Source of the DNA: Phylloscopus collybita
Taxonomy: Eukaryota > Chordata > Aves > Passeriformes > Phylloscopidae
DNA length: 64,000 bases
Reading direction: 5' to 3'
NCBI GenBank assembly: GCA_027886175.1
Contig: JAJNNQ010000024.1
Coordinates: forward strand, 24,965,001-25,029,000
The translations under genes and the position numbers were made by a program. The notes beneath the pieces are model-generated. The model was not told the origin of the DNA. It worked only from the letters and a program-made list of their open reading frames with translations, and made no database searches. This document shows positions 33,651 to 46,299 of this stretch, piece after piece; positions within the stretch are counted from its first letter, which is position 1; each line of letters begins with the position of its first letter.

Positions 33651-36600
33651 ACGATTTGTGCAAATCTACTCACAAGTTCCTGCTGATCTCAGGAATATAA
33701 GTGATCCTATAAGGGATGACAAATTAGTATTCCAGTAGTAACAATGTATCTGTTAGGAGAATGTGTAAGTGTCCCCACCCATGAGCTGACATCTCTTTGT
33801 ACAATATGCCCTGAGGAAAAAAACCCAAACTTCTTCTGGCAGTGACCTTACTGTTCTTGTGTAGCAGTCGACAAATACATCATTGCAACATCGTTTCAAA
33901 GTCCAGAAATGTGTTGGTATTTTTTTTTTTTAATCAACCCTATTAGAAACCCTATTAGAGGCACAGACATGCTGCCTGGGGCCTTTCATCCCACCAGTCT
34001 GAAGGAGCCAGGACAAGAAGCTGCGGATGAAATCTGGGTGCATCAAAGTCAGTGGAAGTTCTCCTCTTGGCTTCCAAGAGCCAGTCTTACTGCAGTACTT
34101 GTGGAGGGTCAGCCCACACAGTGACTACACCACTTTTCTTGTTTTGAGGTCTGCAAGTTTGCCCTGCTTATTCTGGGTCTGAAGCTATTCCTTGTGTGAC
34201 TTTCTCCTTAGTCCTCTGTAACTCAAAATTCCATTTAGTGTGGAGTAGTTGTCAGTGTCAGTACATCTGCTGCTGAAATTAAGGTTGCAAAAATTCTTTG
34301 CCTATTTAAGCTAGTATCAGGTCTAGGTACAATTTTTCTTTGTGTTGAGATGAAATACTTCATTTCTGAAAACTGCTGATTCATTCAAGCCAAAATGGAG
34401 ACCAAGAGATGCATTTAACAGGTTACTGATTTATATCAAGAAGCAAAGGCACTTCAGCTTTGATTGTGCACACCTCAAGAAAGTGCACCAGCCTCTAGAT
34501 TGTAGGTGGTACTGGTGATGTAGTTGTTTTCATTAAAAACCTGAAAAGGTCTCGATTTAATTCTAAGGCAATATAAAAGTATCTCTGAAATAATGGAAAT
34601 GTTTGTGGGATGGGCAGATGCATGTTCCCATCCAGATTCAGTGACAGATTTTCTAGTAATGCCTTGCTACTTTTCCATGACAATGAAAGCAGAAGTTAGA
34701 TTACAAAAAGCCAGCCTTATTTATTATACTGGATTTATTTTAAAATAATACATGTTGTGGGGGAAAAGCCCAATCCAAATCACTTGCCAAGGTCTTTGGC
34801 AGGTGTCATATCAGAACTGCATTATTTCCATTTTACATAGCAAACCAATTTACTGTCATTCAATTCTTTTAACATAGATAAAATAAGCATCCTGTTACAT
34901 TATTCATGTCTACCACATTAAATACTTTCAATCACTATAATTTTGGTAGCATCCTAAGATATGTTAGTGCCAACAAACAAATAATAAATGTTAACATGGA
35001 ATAGTAAAAGTTGCTGAACTAAAGCTGTTCAAGCATGGGTTGTTTTTTCTTAAACAAACAAACAAAAAGATTGAAAATAATATTTACCATGATATGAAAG
35101 TGTCAAATTACCTGCAGTTCACAAGAAAATAAGTACACATATTTGGATGAAAGTCTGAAAGAATCTGGTGAGTTTTCGTGTGCTAAATTAGTTGCCTCTT
35201 GTATATTTCATTTCTTTGCTCATGTGGAGCATTTGCTGTGGCATTTATGTGTGATTCTTCTCAAGCCTGGCAATATTTATCAAGTTTATTTGTTATTTTC
35301 CAGAAACTAAAGCTTTAGGCATGAGATCTTGGTGAAGTTCTTTAGTAATTTTTCCAATTTGATCTGGTATTTTGAAATACTGAAAAAAAGGAAAGAAAGA
35401 AACCAGCAGCTCTAACTAGAATTATTTAAAGTCTTGTAGATTGGATGTATTCTGAAGTATTGTAGTGCTTTGGGTGGGGATTGAGGAAATAATGAAAAAG
35501 TCTGATTTACTGATTTTTTTTCTATAATAAAAATCATATCTTAGTTGAAAGGCAAATCTTAGGCTTGTTTTTCTAAAAAAAAATGGGTCTCTTGTAAATG
35601 TAGAAAGAAGATAAGAGACTGAGAAGAGACAGCAGTTTCTGAGGGTCACTGCAAATAAGTTTAAAATTTTTTAACTTTAAAATTGGAACTGACACCGGTC
35701 TCATCCTGAAACACTGGCAGGTCTGGGAACAGTTGAAGCTCTTCATGCAGCTGTAAGCCTGGAAAAGGAGTTTGGCAGTTAGGTGGGGTTGGGAGGGAAA
35801 GCCTATCATGTGGAGGAAGAAAAACAAAATCTTTTAGAAGAGGTAGTGAGGGAGGAAACAAACACATGCAGTGAAGTGAGGGGAGAGCAAAAATCTTGTG
35901 TGTGATAAAAGCTCTGCGATAGCCCCGCTTTAGCTCAAGTGTCTATCCCAGTATCCTACGTGTGCCAGAGAGCACTCTGCCACCAGCAATTGCTGAAAGA
36001 CAATTCTGCCCCCCCTGAGCCTGCAGAGCCAGCTCTCCACCTGCTCTGCTAGCCAGGGGTGCAGTGTGGAGCTGGCTGGGGAGCTGGGCAAGATGTGCCC
36101 ACCTTGGTTTTTAGGTTTGCGCTGCCCTTGCTCCTGTTTCTCTGCGGACACCTCAACTGTTGAGCAAGGTTCGATTCAAAATGCAAATACCAGGATTTAG
36201 TTGTAACACTCAAAAGAGTTATTCCCATTTACAGATGTTTAGAAAATACAGAGGTGTGAAAAGAAAAGCCATAGTGAACGTACACGTGCTGCAGTAACAT
36301 CGGAGGGATACCACTTCCATCGTCTAGTCTCCAGCATTTCCCTCTGCTTTTTTCATGAGTTGCGTTAGCTGACATAGCTGTCTTCCCTTTGAAGCCTTCT
36401 AGCAGGTTTGCAGGTGTGTAACCTTTCACTCCAGAACTCACTGTGTCCTTTTCCTTAGTAGAAGGCAGTGACTCTCTAGTTCTGACTCAAGCAATCAGAA
36501 AGGACGACCAGTGTCAGGTCCTCAAAAAAGTCATAAAGAGCACAAGTGAGGTTTTGTTGGTCTTCTGCTCTTTAAGAGAAAAGTTAAATGCAAGGGTTTG

Positions 36601-37236
36601 CTTGTCTCCTGGTTTCTCTGCCTTCAAGTTCTGTTTTTTTTTTCTGAAATCCGAGGGGTTAACACTTTAATTATTATGATTAAAACTAAAGATTTAATGC
36701 TGTAATAAGAAGCTGAGACTTAAAATGCACAAGACTCGAGTTATGAGAACTAGTAACACACAGATTCATTAAAATATTGGATTTCTAAGTTAAAAAAGAA
36801 CTCTAAAACCCCCTGAATTGATCAGGTTGGTTTGAGGATATTGTGAATTATTTGTGGGCAAGTTAGGAACTGAAAAGAAACACTCAGGTTGTTTTTCTTG
36901 CACAGAATAAAAACCTATATACACACATGAGTTCAAAGCTTGTCTCAGAGAGGCCTCGACTGAATCACACCGTTCTTCTCTGTCATTTGTAGCACTTGTA
37001 CTGGTGTTCCAGCATAAGCCTTTGTAGCTATTTCTTGGTATGAGGTTTTCACGTTTACAGCATGTGTGGTTAAGGTTTCCTATTCCATCTATTTGCATTT
37101 AAAAGGAAACAACATCCCTCCCACCTGAAGCGCTGCTTGCTTTAGACTTGCACCTGTCTCTGTTGCTTGCCTCTCTTTTTTTTTTCCTGCCATCATTGGG
37201 GGAAGAAGTCCGTCCCTCTGCAGTCCCAGCTCACAG

Positions 37237-38337
37237 TCAGAGGGACACAGAGCGCTTTCTCTTCCTGGTGGCATACTCCCCTGCCACAAAATTGGATAAG
37301 GAATGGCTCAGGTGGGTGTCCAGGGTATCAGAGCTGTTGCTGCTGATTTTCACCCGTGGGCACAGGCACTGGAGCATGGCTCTGCGGATGTAGTTGTCAA
37401 AGCAAAAGTAAATGAAAGGGTTGGCACAGCTATTGGCAAAAGCAAAAGGGCTGCTCACCTTTATGCCCAGCTGAGCAACCGTGCCAGAAAAACAGTCGGG
37501 CTGCTTTAGGAGTCGCAAAAGGATGGCCATAAGCTTGAAAAGATTGAAAGGAACCCAGGAGACAACAAAAGCTGCCACTACAATGAAGACGACCTTGATG
37601 GATTTTCTCAGTTTCTTATCACGTTTCCCAGCCTTCCGATAGTGCACACAGAGTCTCTTGGTGATGGAGCAGTAGAAGGTTAAGATACTCAACAGTGGGA
37701 AGAAGAAAGCCAGGATTAAAAGCATCAGTGACATGATCTGTTTGACTTCTGTCACGGCTTTGTCTTTGCAGTAAGTCTTTTCATATTGCTTCTTCAGTTC
37801 TCTGGACAAAAGGGTTGGCATCCCTAAGCAGCAGGACAACAACCAGACACAGATGCAGAGTGCTGTGGAGTAGGACCTCGTTCTGACGCGTCGCGCGACA
37901 GAGGGGTGCATGATGGCGAGGTACCGGTCAGCACTCATGCAGGTCAGGAGCAGGATGCTGCAGTACATGTTGACTGAGATGACATAGGAGCTAGCTTTGC
38001 AGAGGAAAGATCCTGCCCTCCAGCTCTCGTCCGACACCTCCATGTCCACCCAGAAAGGCAGTGTGATGAGGAAGATGAAGTCAGATGCAGCGAGGTTGAT
38101 GATAAAGATGTCGATCAGCCTCCGGACCCCTCGCTTGAAGACCAAGGCCACTATCAGGATTGAGTTGCCAACAATGCCCACCAGGAACACGGCACTATAA
38201 AGGATAGGGAGGAGAGTAGACATATGTTGCAGGTGCTGGTACTGGCACTGGTCATCGTAGTAGTAGTCGTAGTTGAAGGTGACTGTAGCCGTAGGTGACA
38301 GCTGGGAGGGTTCCATTTCTGGCTCAGCTGTCCTCAT
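37237..38337 (-). CDS. GPR15: GPR15, G-protein-coupled receptor 15
   Basis: One uninterrupted 366-codon frame encodes a seven-helix class A receptor. The acidic, tyrosine-rich N-terminus (YDYYYDD, residues 23-29) is a likely sulphation site. RRLIDIFIINLAASDFIFL in the first loop and TM2 closely matches human GPR15. Cys113 and Cys190 form the expected disulphide. DRY is at 137-139 and NPFIY at 306-310. The C-terminus RKRKRSVSL keeps the phospho-Ser 14-3-3 motif that in human GPR15 masks an ER-retention signal. The receptor binds the GPR15LG peptide and guides T cells to colon and skin. Two starts are possible: residue 1 (38337) or Met8 (38316), which gives 359 residues, close to human 360. Both have a purine at -3, and Met8 also has G at +4. 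It lies convergent with APOV1 and head-to-head with CLDND1, as expected next to CLDND1. Confidence 0.97.
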   Translation of the reverse strand: MRTAEPEMEPSQLSPTATVTFNYDYYYDDQCQYQHLQHMSTLLPILYSAVFLVGIVGNSILIVALVFKRGVRRLIDIFIINLAASDFIFLITLPFWVDMEVSDESWRAGSFLCKASSYVISVNMYCSILLLTCMSADRYLAIMHPSVARRVRTRSYSTALCICVWLLSCCLGMPTLLSRELKKQYEKTYCKDKAVTEVKQIMSLMLLILAFFFPLLSILTFYCSITKRLCVHYRKAGKRDKKLRKSIKVVFIVVAAFVVSWVPFNLFKLMAILLRLLKQPDCFSGTVAQLGIKVSSPFAFANSCANPFIYFCFDNYIRRAMLQCLCPRVKISSNSSDTLDTHLSHSLSNFVAGEYATRKRKRSVSL

Positions 38338-38399
38338 CCTCTCTCTGTGAGAGCCTCTGAGCTTCCCCTACCCTTCCCTTCCAGGTCTTCTTTAGAAAC

Positions 38400-41300
38400 A
38401 TGAGTGAGCAGGGAGGGGGAGAGGTGGGAGGAGGAGAAAAGTGGTTTTGCGGGGAGGTAATTTTTATAGTTTTAACCAGCTGTATAGGCAACGAACAAGC
38501 AACAAGAGTATTTGATTAGTCAAAACCCTGCCTTCAGAATAAATGTGTGTGGTTTTTTTTAAAAATCAGGTTTAGTTCTACTGATTCTCTCTCCATTTTC
38601 CTGCTTCAGGTTTTGCTTTTCTTTCAGGTGGAGGCAAGGTAGTTTGTGAGATTCTGAACTTTTTTTTTTTAGGAAAGTGTATTGGTACTTTGAAGAAATT
38701 TGAGGTTGTACCAGCTTATAAGAAGCCTGAGAAGAGTGAATTCAGGTGCCCCAACTTTATCTATATTCAAAACATTTTGTATAAATTGCTTGTCAAGGCA
38801 AATCTGACTTTCCTGAGGCTTGGAGGTTTTTACTTTACTTGACTGTTGTCAAGTAAAGATTGTTGTTTTCTGTTTGAAAGTAATTCTCTTACATGTATAT
38901 ATATATATAGGGAGAAACATTTGAAACTCCTATATCCATTCTGCCCTGTTGTTCTTTATCTGTACCAGGTTCTTGGCTGCCCTGCCAGTGCTCCCCTCCT
39001 GCCCTGCAGCCCTGCTAATTCCCCTTCATCTGCACTCTCCACACCCAGCCTGAGGAATGTATTAGAAACTGCAAGAACAGTTTTCCAGTGTGTTGTATAT
39101 TTTTCTGCCATTTGGAACTTGATTTGAGCAGTGGTTTGCTCCTTCTCCTTCTGGCTGCACAGCCTGTGGGGCTCTTGAGCTGTTCTTATATACAGCACTC
39201 ACTTGTCTTACCAAGCTCTGATTTCCTTCATCTTTCATTTGCAGTTTCAGTATTGCTCCAGCTGTGACTTACCTTACAGACAGCCCTTTCAGGGTTGCAT
39301 AAATCAAACAGAAATTCTCATTTTTAAAACTACTGAATTCATTACAGCTTTGTCGGTGCACGCTGGTTTGAAACATGCACTATTGGTCTTCATCATCCTT
39401 CCTCTCTTCTAAAAATAAATTCATTTTCTCCTTCCTCTCCCTCCCACCAGCATGTTCACAGACCAGGCGGGCCCCCAGGATTCTCAAAGCTCTGAGGAAA
39501 TTGCCTCCTGGTGTGTGCACCAGGCATCCCTGGGCAGACAGACTGCAACTGTGTGTGTCTCCACATGCAAGGAGCAACTCCACATTGCATGCACAGCGCG
39601 TTAGTCCCTCCAGTGCACTCTGGATGCACTCAGACACACTCTCCCACTGCTCAGGTTATGTGCTCCCGTGCAGCAGGTGCCTGGTAGAATTCCAGACACC
39701 TGGAAATGCAGAAGCTGCTGTAAAACAGCTGGCTGCTGGATGGAAGGGTATTTAGGTGGGCACTGGCTCATGTGTAGATCTCTGGTATCTAATAGGTACC
39801 CACTTATACACAACTGCCTTCCTATCTGTAGGGCACCAGTGGACTCCAGCTGACTATTTTTATGGAATGTGTAAGCATTAACTTAGTGAGTGTAATTCAG
39901 CCATCAGAAACTCTGAAAAAGGATTAAGGTGTATAAAGGCACCCCAGCTAAGATGATTGATTTGTATGCCACAGATGTAAATGTGAACCTGTAACGAATA
40001 ACAGGCTAAAAATCATCTTTCTGCCATCTCAAAGTGGGTTGTAAGTGTTTACCCTATTAATCATTATATCCTCTTCTAAGTAAGAGGCAATGACTCTGTT
40101 TGGTTAGTTCACTCATGAATCAGAGTCAGAAAAAAACTCCACAGATTTGTAAAATGTCTCATTGTTATTCTAGAAGTAATCTCCTGCACCTGATTGCCTA
40201 AAACACAATTCTTACTTTCAATGAAATGTAAAAGTCTCTTCTTTGGTGGTGATTAAAGTGAGTAGGTACTGCTGCTGCAAGTCTTTTTCTTTATGAGAGA
40301 CTTGACAGTGGTCAGTTACAGTAAGGATTTGTGTGCCAGCTTATTTCTTCCCTGGCAAAGCTGGGAGGAGGAAGCACAGAACCAAACTCCTGAAAGCCTT
40401 AAAATCAGGTTGTGTTGAGGACATTGAACTGGCACGCAAGTGACATCAAGTGTAAATCTTGCACAGGCACAGGCTAAAAATCATCCTCTCACCATCTGAA
40501 GAGTACAAAGAACATAGTGAGTTATCAGCCAAGGCTTGTGTAAAAGTGCCCAAGTAGCTTACACTTTACAAAAACAATGTTTGATGAATTCAGTGCAGAG
40601 GTGAATTTGGTGTGATCTTCGCTTATTGCTGCTTCAAGGAATGTGTTTCAGAGTTTTCGGGGGTTTTTTTGGCTTTTGTTTTGTTTTTCCAAGCAGCACT
40701 GGGAAATAGAGGCATTCTCTTTCCATTAGTACTAGAGCAGGAGACCAGCTGAACCCTACAGTCAGTTCTATACTAGTTCTGCCTCCCTTGCAAAGGTGAA
40801 TCTATGTGCTATTTTACTCTGCAGTTGGAAAATAACAGCTTACAAGAAGTTACAAGCTTTAGAAATCAGACACAAACTTGTCTTCCCTCCATTCCACTCT
40901 GCTTCATTCCTTGAAATTCACTCCTTCCCTCTCCATCTCAGAGCAAACACAAAAATTATGTTTGCATCATAAGTTCATGTCTGTGTATTCCTGTGTTTGT
41001 GGCTCTCACTATGATGTCTCCCTTTAGATTAATAACCTTACTCACTAAAATAAAAAATAAATAAATAGTAAACCTTTTCCTACAGGGACCAACTCTGCTC
41101 TACTGAATTTGCTCTGTATTTCTTGAATGCTCTAAGCAGACTTAGGGATGTCAGTGCACGTTGCTCTATTCCACATGTGACACTTCCTTATTTGGGCAGA
41201 AGATTTGTGAAGATAATCTAAAGCATTGTTGTGAATAATAAAGTGATCTGTAATTATCCAAGTGGAGCAGCAGCAGGCATATTTGTCAGTAGTCTGGGGT

Positions 41301-44300
41301 GTTTTTATGTCATAGTGATGCACTTAGGGCATCATGTAGGGTCTTACTCTTCCCACAGCTCTCTTTCCTGAGACAGAGCCAAGCTATTAAAAATACTGAG
41401 TACGTGGAAATTCCTCTCACAACGCTCCTGCATAGATAATCCCTAAAGCTCAGGAGGAGTCTCCATCCTCTCCTCCTCCTACTCCCAGGCTTCACTAGAT
41501 GCATGTAAACCCTTTTCACAAAGAAAATTCTCTGCTGAAGCAACCAGCTACTGGTTTGGCTTGGGTGTATGTTCCTCCATTTGGGATACCCATCTTGTCC
41601 AGCCCTTGATGCAGCTCTGAACAAATGATGAAGCTTCTGTGTAGTGCTGCACTGAGAACCAACTTAACTTTTGTAACCTGACATTCAGAGCAGGTTCTGT
41701 GATGGTGGCACTGCATTTGGCCAGATCTGCTTTAAATTGTGGGTTTCTCTGATGGTTCTGCCTCTCTCAAATGCACCTGTGAGACCTGCTAGGTCAGAGT
41801 TTGCATCATTCCTTAAATCTTCCTCATAGGGATGCAGAGGTATTTCCAGCCATAGCAAGGGGAAAGTTTTCATGTCTTTGTTCAGGGTGCACGGTTGTGT
41901 ACTGCCTGTGATACAGTGTTATGTAGATAGTCACGTAATCTGGGGGGAAAATATCTGCACAGAAAGTAGGCAGTGTTGCTGATTTTCTTTGTTACACACA
42001 CCACCCCCCTTACAAATTTCTGCAATTAAAGCATTTCATGTAGCAACGTGTGGGTTTGGTTTCTTGGGTTGTTTATTTCTTGGGGTTTTGGGGTTTTTTT
42101 TTGTTCTTGTTGTTGTTGTTTTACACCCTCTGTTTCACCCTCATTTAATTTAAATGTCATTTTATTCCAGCTTGTACATGAACTTTTATATAAGCACAGG
42201 CGTCTAGATAAAATAAGCTACATATCTGTAAATTATTAATAGTGATAAATGCTGAGAAGGACAGAGGTTCATTTGGCTGTAAAATAAAGTGTAGTAGTTT
42301 CTGAATGATTTTACTTTAAAAAAAAAACCATGTAAGAAACAGACTTAATTAAAAAAGAAAAAGAGTAAAAAAACCCCACACCAAATTGGCTGCCTACTAT
42401 GAAACTGCCCTACTATGCTATGGCTAGTTGAAGGCAGGCTCAGAAGGAGCCACATGAAGGCAAAACAATGGAAGTTTCATCCCTCAACAAAGAGGAAAGG
42501 ATGGGACCTATTCAGGTAAAATATGGGCACTGAGGCAATGCATCAGAATAGACTGAATTAGTTTCATGCTGAGAGCAGCAGTCTACAAAATGCAGTGCAG
42601 GAAGAAAATATTTTTGTCCACGTAATTTTTAAATATTGATAATTGTTTCTTGCCATTTATCTCATCCTTTTTTAATTTATATTTTTGTGTATGTTTTATA
42701 ATGTACATTATTTATTGGTGCTGCAGTAAATGTGTATAATTCTAAAAAAATATTTACATTTAATAGGGGTGCCTGCTCAAAAAATTATTAATGACAAGGT
42801 ACATGATAAAAAGGTTTGGAGACCACTGACACAGAGGATGATATCATTGTAATGCCCCAGTGCTATTCATGGTATTTGGGAGAAGCACATCTAGAAGGTT
42901 TTCTGTCTGTGAAAATTATACTACTGTGTCCTGTGCCACAAACATATCAAAGAAAAACAAAGAAGGCAGAAATAAAACCAGACAAACTGCATAAAGAGGT
43001 CTGAGGGGAATTGAAAGATTTTCTGCTCATTCAGGCTGTGTAAAATGCTCATAGATGGTGCCTAGAACTAAAACTGCCCTTTTTATTATTGCAAAGAGAA
43101 TATTTGCTGGGAGAGTTGACATCTTGTAAATCAACTAGTAGTTTTGGAAAAAAATGGGGAGAGTTTTGAATACCTTTTTCAGATCTGAATCAATAACTCC
43201 TGATGTGAATATGACATATGAAGAAGGTTTTATTCTTTCTTAGTCCTATTATCAGCTTCATTTAACACAGATGGTGCCACCTCCTACAAATGTTTCCTTA
43301 TTTCTTCAGATTGTGAGAACTAAAATTACAGATATTTTGTACTAAACGATTTAATTATTCCTGCAACATGTTGGGGGTTTGGTTTTGTTCGTTTTGTTTG
43401 CAGCACTCTGATGTAAAACTCTCTGCCAGTGCCTGAGAAGTTAGTAATGCTCGTGATCCAGGTCTGCTGCCAAAGAAACTTCGCTTTTGCAAAATGCAGG
43501 AACAGCATTTATGCTCTAGCCCTCAGCATTATTCCCTCTGTGCTTTCCTGTGCACAGTAAAGCAAACTCTGCATTTTAAAACCTTCCCAAGTGATCCTGT
43601 TCTGTAACTAAACTGATCAACCAGCGGTTCTGCTGAGGCACATTGTGAGGAGGTGTGAAAGGAAGAGAAAAGAGAAAAAAGAAAAAAGTCAGTTATTGGC
43701 AAGGAATGACCCCATGCATTCACTTGTAATGTTTTTATTGGGTTAGTCTTACTATATGGAAGGGTATTTTTCCAGAAAAAAAAACCAAAATCCAGGTGAA
43801 ATCTGTAGGGAGTATATGATTTTAAATACATAAAATGAAAATGCAGCTCTTCACTCTTGATGCTTTTGAGCAGCTGCACATTTCATATCGATCAGGGCAG
43901 ATTAGGAAAAAGAAGAGGCCACTGTAGCCTAATTTAATAATGGAAGTAGCAACGGCTGCAAAGTTTTTCAGAATTGATTTTTATTTTTATGAAATTAGAT
44001 CTTTAGGAGAAAAAGTGAAGACGTGCCAGTGTCAGATAATTCACTGCACTTTACAGTAAATGGTGCAGATTCTGCTTTTACCATGGCTTAGAATGCACAG
44101 GGGCTTTGTTCACTTTTTTTCTTTTAATGTTTTTTGGCTTCAACTTTGCTAGCTTTTCCAGGTATACAGAAAAAAGCTACTGATTTTTTTTCTTCACAAT
44201 TGCTACTACATGTATTTTATATTCTTGCAAGTCCTTAGTTCAACAAACTCTGTAAATAAACTCCTCTTCTATAAATAAAATCGACTTACCTTCTGTGGTA

Positions 44301-45440
44301 TATTTAATTGAGAGAGGTTTTCTAATTACTCAGTGATTTTCATATCCCTTTTCAGGTTTATCTCTACTTTGCCAATGTATCAAGACTCGACATGCTATTT
44401 CAGAGCCAGCAGCAATTCTAGATGTGCTATCACTTCTTTCCTCCTTACCATTTCTCAGTTTGTACATCCGAGGTTACGGGAAACTTGGGGGGTTTTCGGG
44501 GGGCCAACTCTGTTGGTACTTCACCAACACTTTTCCTTTTCATTTTTCATTTCCCAGGATAAAGTCTTATGTCAGGTAAGTATAGCCTCCAGTCTTTGCT
44601 TTGAAATTAATGAGCTCATCGATGACCTTATTGAAATGCATGTTTGCTTGCCCCGGCTGGGACATGATCAGGTCACCCTGTCCCAGTGCCTTCTCCATGT
44701 CATTATTTACCCTTCCCTCGTGTCATCTTTGTCAGCAACACTCTGTTTTCTTCCAGGCCATTGATAAAGATGCCAAGTATTTTAGAGTCCAGGATAAATT
44801 CCAGAGAGACCCCAAAATATGTCTTTGCAGACAGTTACATTATGAGGTGGTGGTGGTGGGACAGCTCCATGTTCTAGAAAGTGGGGCAGAGAGACAGACA
44901 TTTCTTAAATTAAATGTAATTTCTAATTTTTTTTTTTTAGTTAAAAGATTGCATCAAACCCAAGAAGTTTCTTCTATGACTGGTTTCACCTTTACATCCT
45001 AGTTTCTTCTGACCTTGCTGCAAAAATGCTTCCTGGCTGTTTGGCAGAGAAATTGGTCAGGATAACTCCCCAGAAGTCCTCAGAGATGTGAAAGCCTTGG
45101 TTGTTTCTGAATATTTTTTTTTTTCTGAAGATTTGTTTATTTGAAGTTTTGCAAAACCAAGACGGGCTGGGCTGGTCTCTCAGCCAGAGGAGTTGTTAAC
45201 CACTTTTAAGAGCCCTCTTGTAATTTCTGTGGTTTCGTGTACCCGGGATGGAGGGAATCGGCCAGTTTGGGGCATGGAGCCAGTCTCGCCAATGTTTGCA
45301 ATTTTTCCTGATTTTTTTTTTCCCCTTAATTGGTGTTCTGTCCAGTCATTCAGCCACACCACAGTGGTCACATCGCCATTTGTTACAAGCAATCAAGAGA
45401 AACCGAAAGAAGTAGAAGAGGGGTATAGCCGGGGGGGGGG
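38400..45440. other. GPR15-CLDND1 intergenic region
   Basis: It contains the GPR15 upstream region at the left. No coding exon, RNA gene or confident mobile element was recognised. There are a short (TA)n run near 38.89 kb and T-rich low-complexity stretches near 42.08 kb. Confidence 0.45.
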
Positions 45441-45444
45441 GGGG
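45431..45444. repeat. G14 homopolymer
   Basis: Fourteen G residues lie at the left edge of the CLDND1 CpG island. Such runs often mark sequencing gaps or errors in bird assemblies. Confidence 0.85.
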
Positions 45445-45561
45445 ATCAGCCTCTTCTCGCAGGCAAACAGCGACAGGAGGAGAGGGCCCAGTGCCGGGGA
45501 GGCTCAGGCCGGACACGAGCGGGGATCTCCCCACAGCACGGCCACGAGCCATTGCCAAGGG

Positions 45562-45577
45562 CTGCCAGGGGGCGCTG
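45562..45577 (+). promoter_or_regulatory. CTCF-like motif upstream of CLDND1
   Basis: CTGCCAGGGGGCGCTG contains the invariant CTCF core CCAGGGGGCGCT. It is the best of the three CTCF-like motifs seen and lies 33 bases before the ZNF143-type motif. Confidence 0.65.
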
Positions 45578-45609
45578 GGGCCGCCGCCGCCTCCGGAAAG
45601 GGCGGCAGA

Positions 45610-45628
45610 ACTACATCTCCCAGCGTGC
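45610..45628 (+). promoter_or_regulatory. ZNF143/SBS-type promoter motif
   Basis: ACTACATCTCCCAGCGTGC matches the well-known ACTACAnnTCCCAGnnTGC promoter element bound by ZNF143 (Staf). It is typical of positions close to housekeeping transcription starts and supports placing the CLDND1 start here. Confidence 0.8.
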
Positions 45629-46082
45629 CCCGCGCGGGCAGGCGCGGCGGGCGGAAGCGGGGCCGGGCCGGGTGCGAGGCGGCGGCGATGGGCGGTGGGT
45701 GCGGGGTGCCGGGCCGGGCCGGGCGGGCGCTCAGGGGATATTGGGCTGAGGCGGGGGACGGGGCTGAGGGCTCGGGGTGTTCCCCTCGGGTTTGCTGTCA
45801 GCCCGCGGCTGTCGCCCCCTGCGCGGGGCTGACGCCGGGGAGGCCCGAGACCACCCCCGGGGGCGGCCGCGCTCCGTGGGGATGCCCGGCCGGCCCGGGC
45901 CGGTGCTGCGCTGGTCCTGCAGGGACAGGTGCTCTTGGCCTGAGGGCTTTTCAAGTTATTTCCCCTCTCCTTCTTATATTTTTTTTTTTTCTTTCGTTAA
46001 TGATAGCACTGGGAGATGTCTGTGAAGTATTTTCAGAGTAAAATGATGATGTCCAGCCATTCGATTTGCTCTTTGCTTGTAG

Positions 46083-46260
46083 ATCACTTGTTGTGAGCTG
46101 GTGGTGTGGAGGAAGCTGAATGAATGGAACAGTCAGGGCAGAAGGGAAGTTTGCGTTTCATGCTCTCCGCTGGCCACAGGACCCAAACAACACTGTGCCT
46201 CTGAAGAGACCTGGAATCATCGAAGCTGTGTGTCCTGCGGGACTCTGAGCATCTCTGAAG
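46083..46260 (+). other. Candidate alternative 5' UTR exon of CLDND1
   Basis: A 178-base segment lies between a good acceptor (tttgctctttgcttgtAG) and donor (CTGAAG|GTAAAA), about 400 bases after the CpG island. Spliced to the first coding exon, its frame from 46101 would stop just after the CLDND1 start, so it would act as an upstream open frame, not an N-terminal extension. Splicing is inferred only. Confidence 0.3.
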
Positions 46261-46299
46261 GTAAAAACGTGTTTGGTAGCAATCTTTACTAACCTTTTG

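Larger units (their letters stand above)
28960..37230. other. Gene-free stretch before GPR15
   Basis: No coding exon or RNA gene was recognised. It contains poly-T runs, a short CR1 scrap near 33.6 kb, and AT-rich blocks. The 3' UTR of GPR15 occupies the right end, but no clear minus-strand poly(A) signal could be assigned. Confidence 0.45.
45470..45930 (+). promoter_or_regulatory. CLDND1 CpG-island promoter
   Basis: About 460 bases are rich in CpG and GC boxes and hold a ZNF143-type and a CTCF-type motif. It lies 5 kb upstream of the first coding exon of CLDND1. As in mammals, CLDND1 appears to begin with a non-coding exon. A candidate first-exon donor is GGCG|GTGGGT at 45695. The downstream ORFs of the island are compositional. 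Confidence 0.75.

Noticed and set aside
27404..37230. CPOX, expected by synteny between the orphan CpG island and GPR15
   Set aside because: No conserved coproporphyrinogen oxidase motif was seen in any frame, so I do not annotate it.
44601..44820. Possible degraded CR1 coding-region fragment, minus strand
   Set aside because: A few words ('ggccattgataaagatgcc') recall the CR1 reverse-transcriptase region, but the rest cannot be matched by eye.
45193..46041. 282-codon plus-strand frame over the CLDND1 CpG island
   Set aside because: It crosses a G14 run and the promoter motifs and has a compositional sequence. Not a gene.
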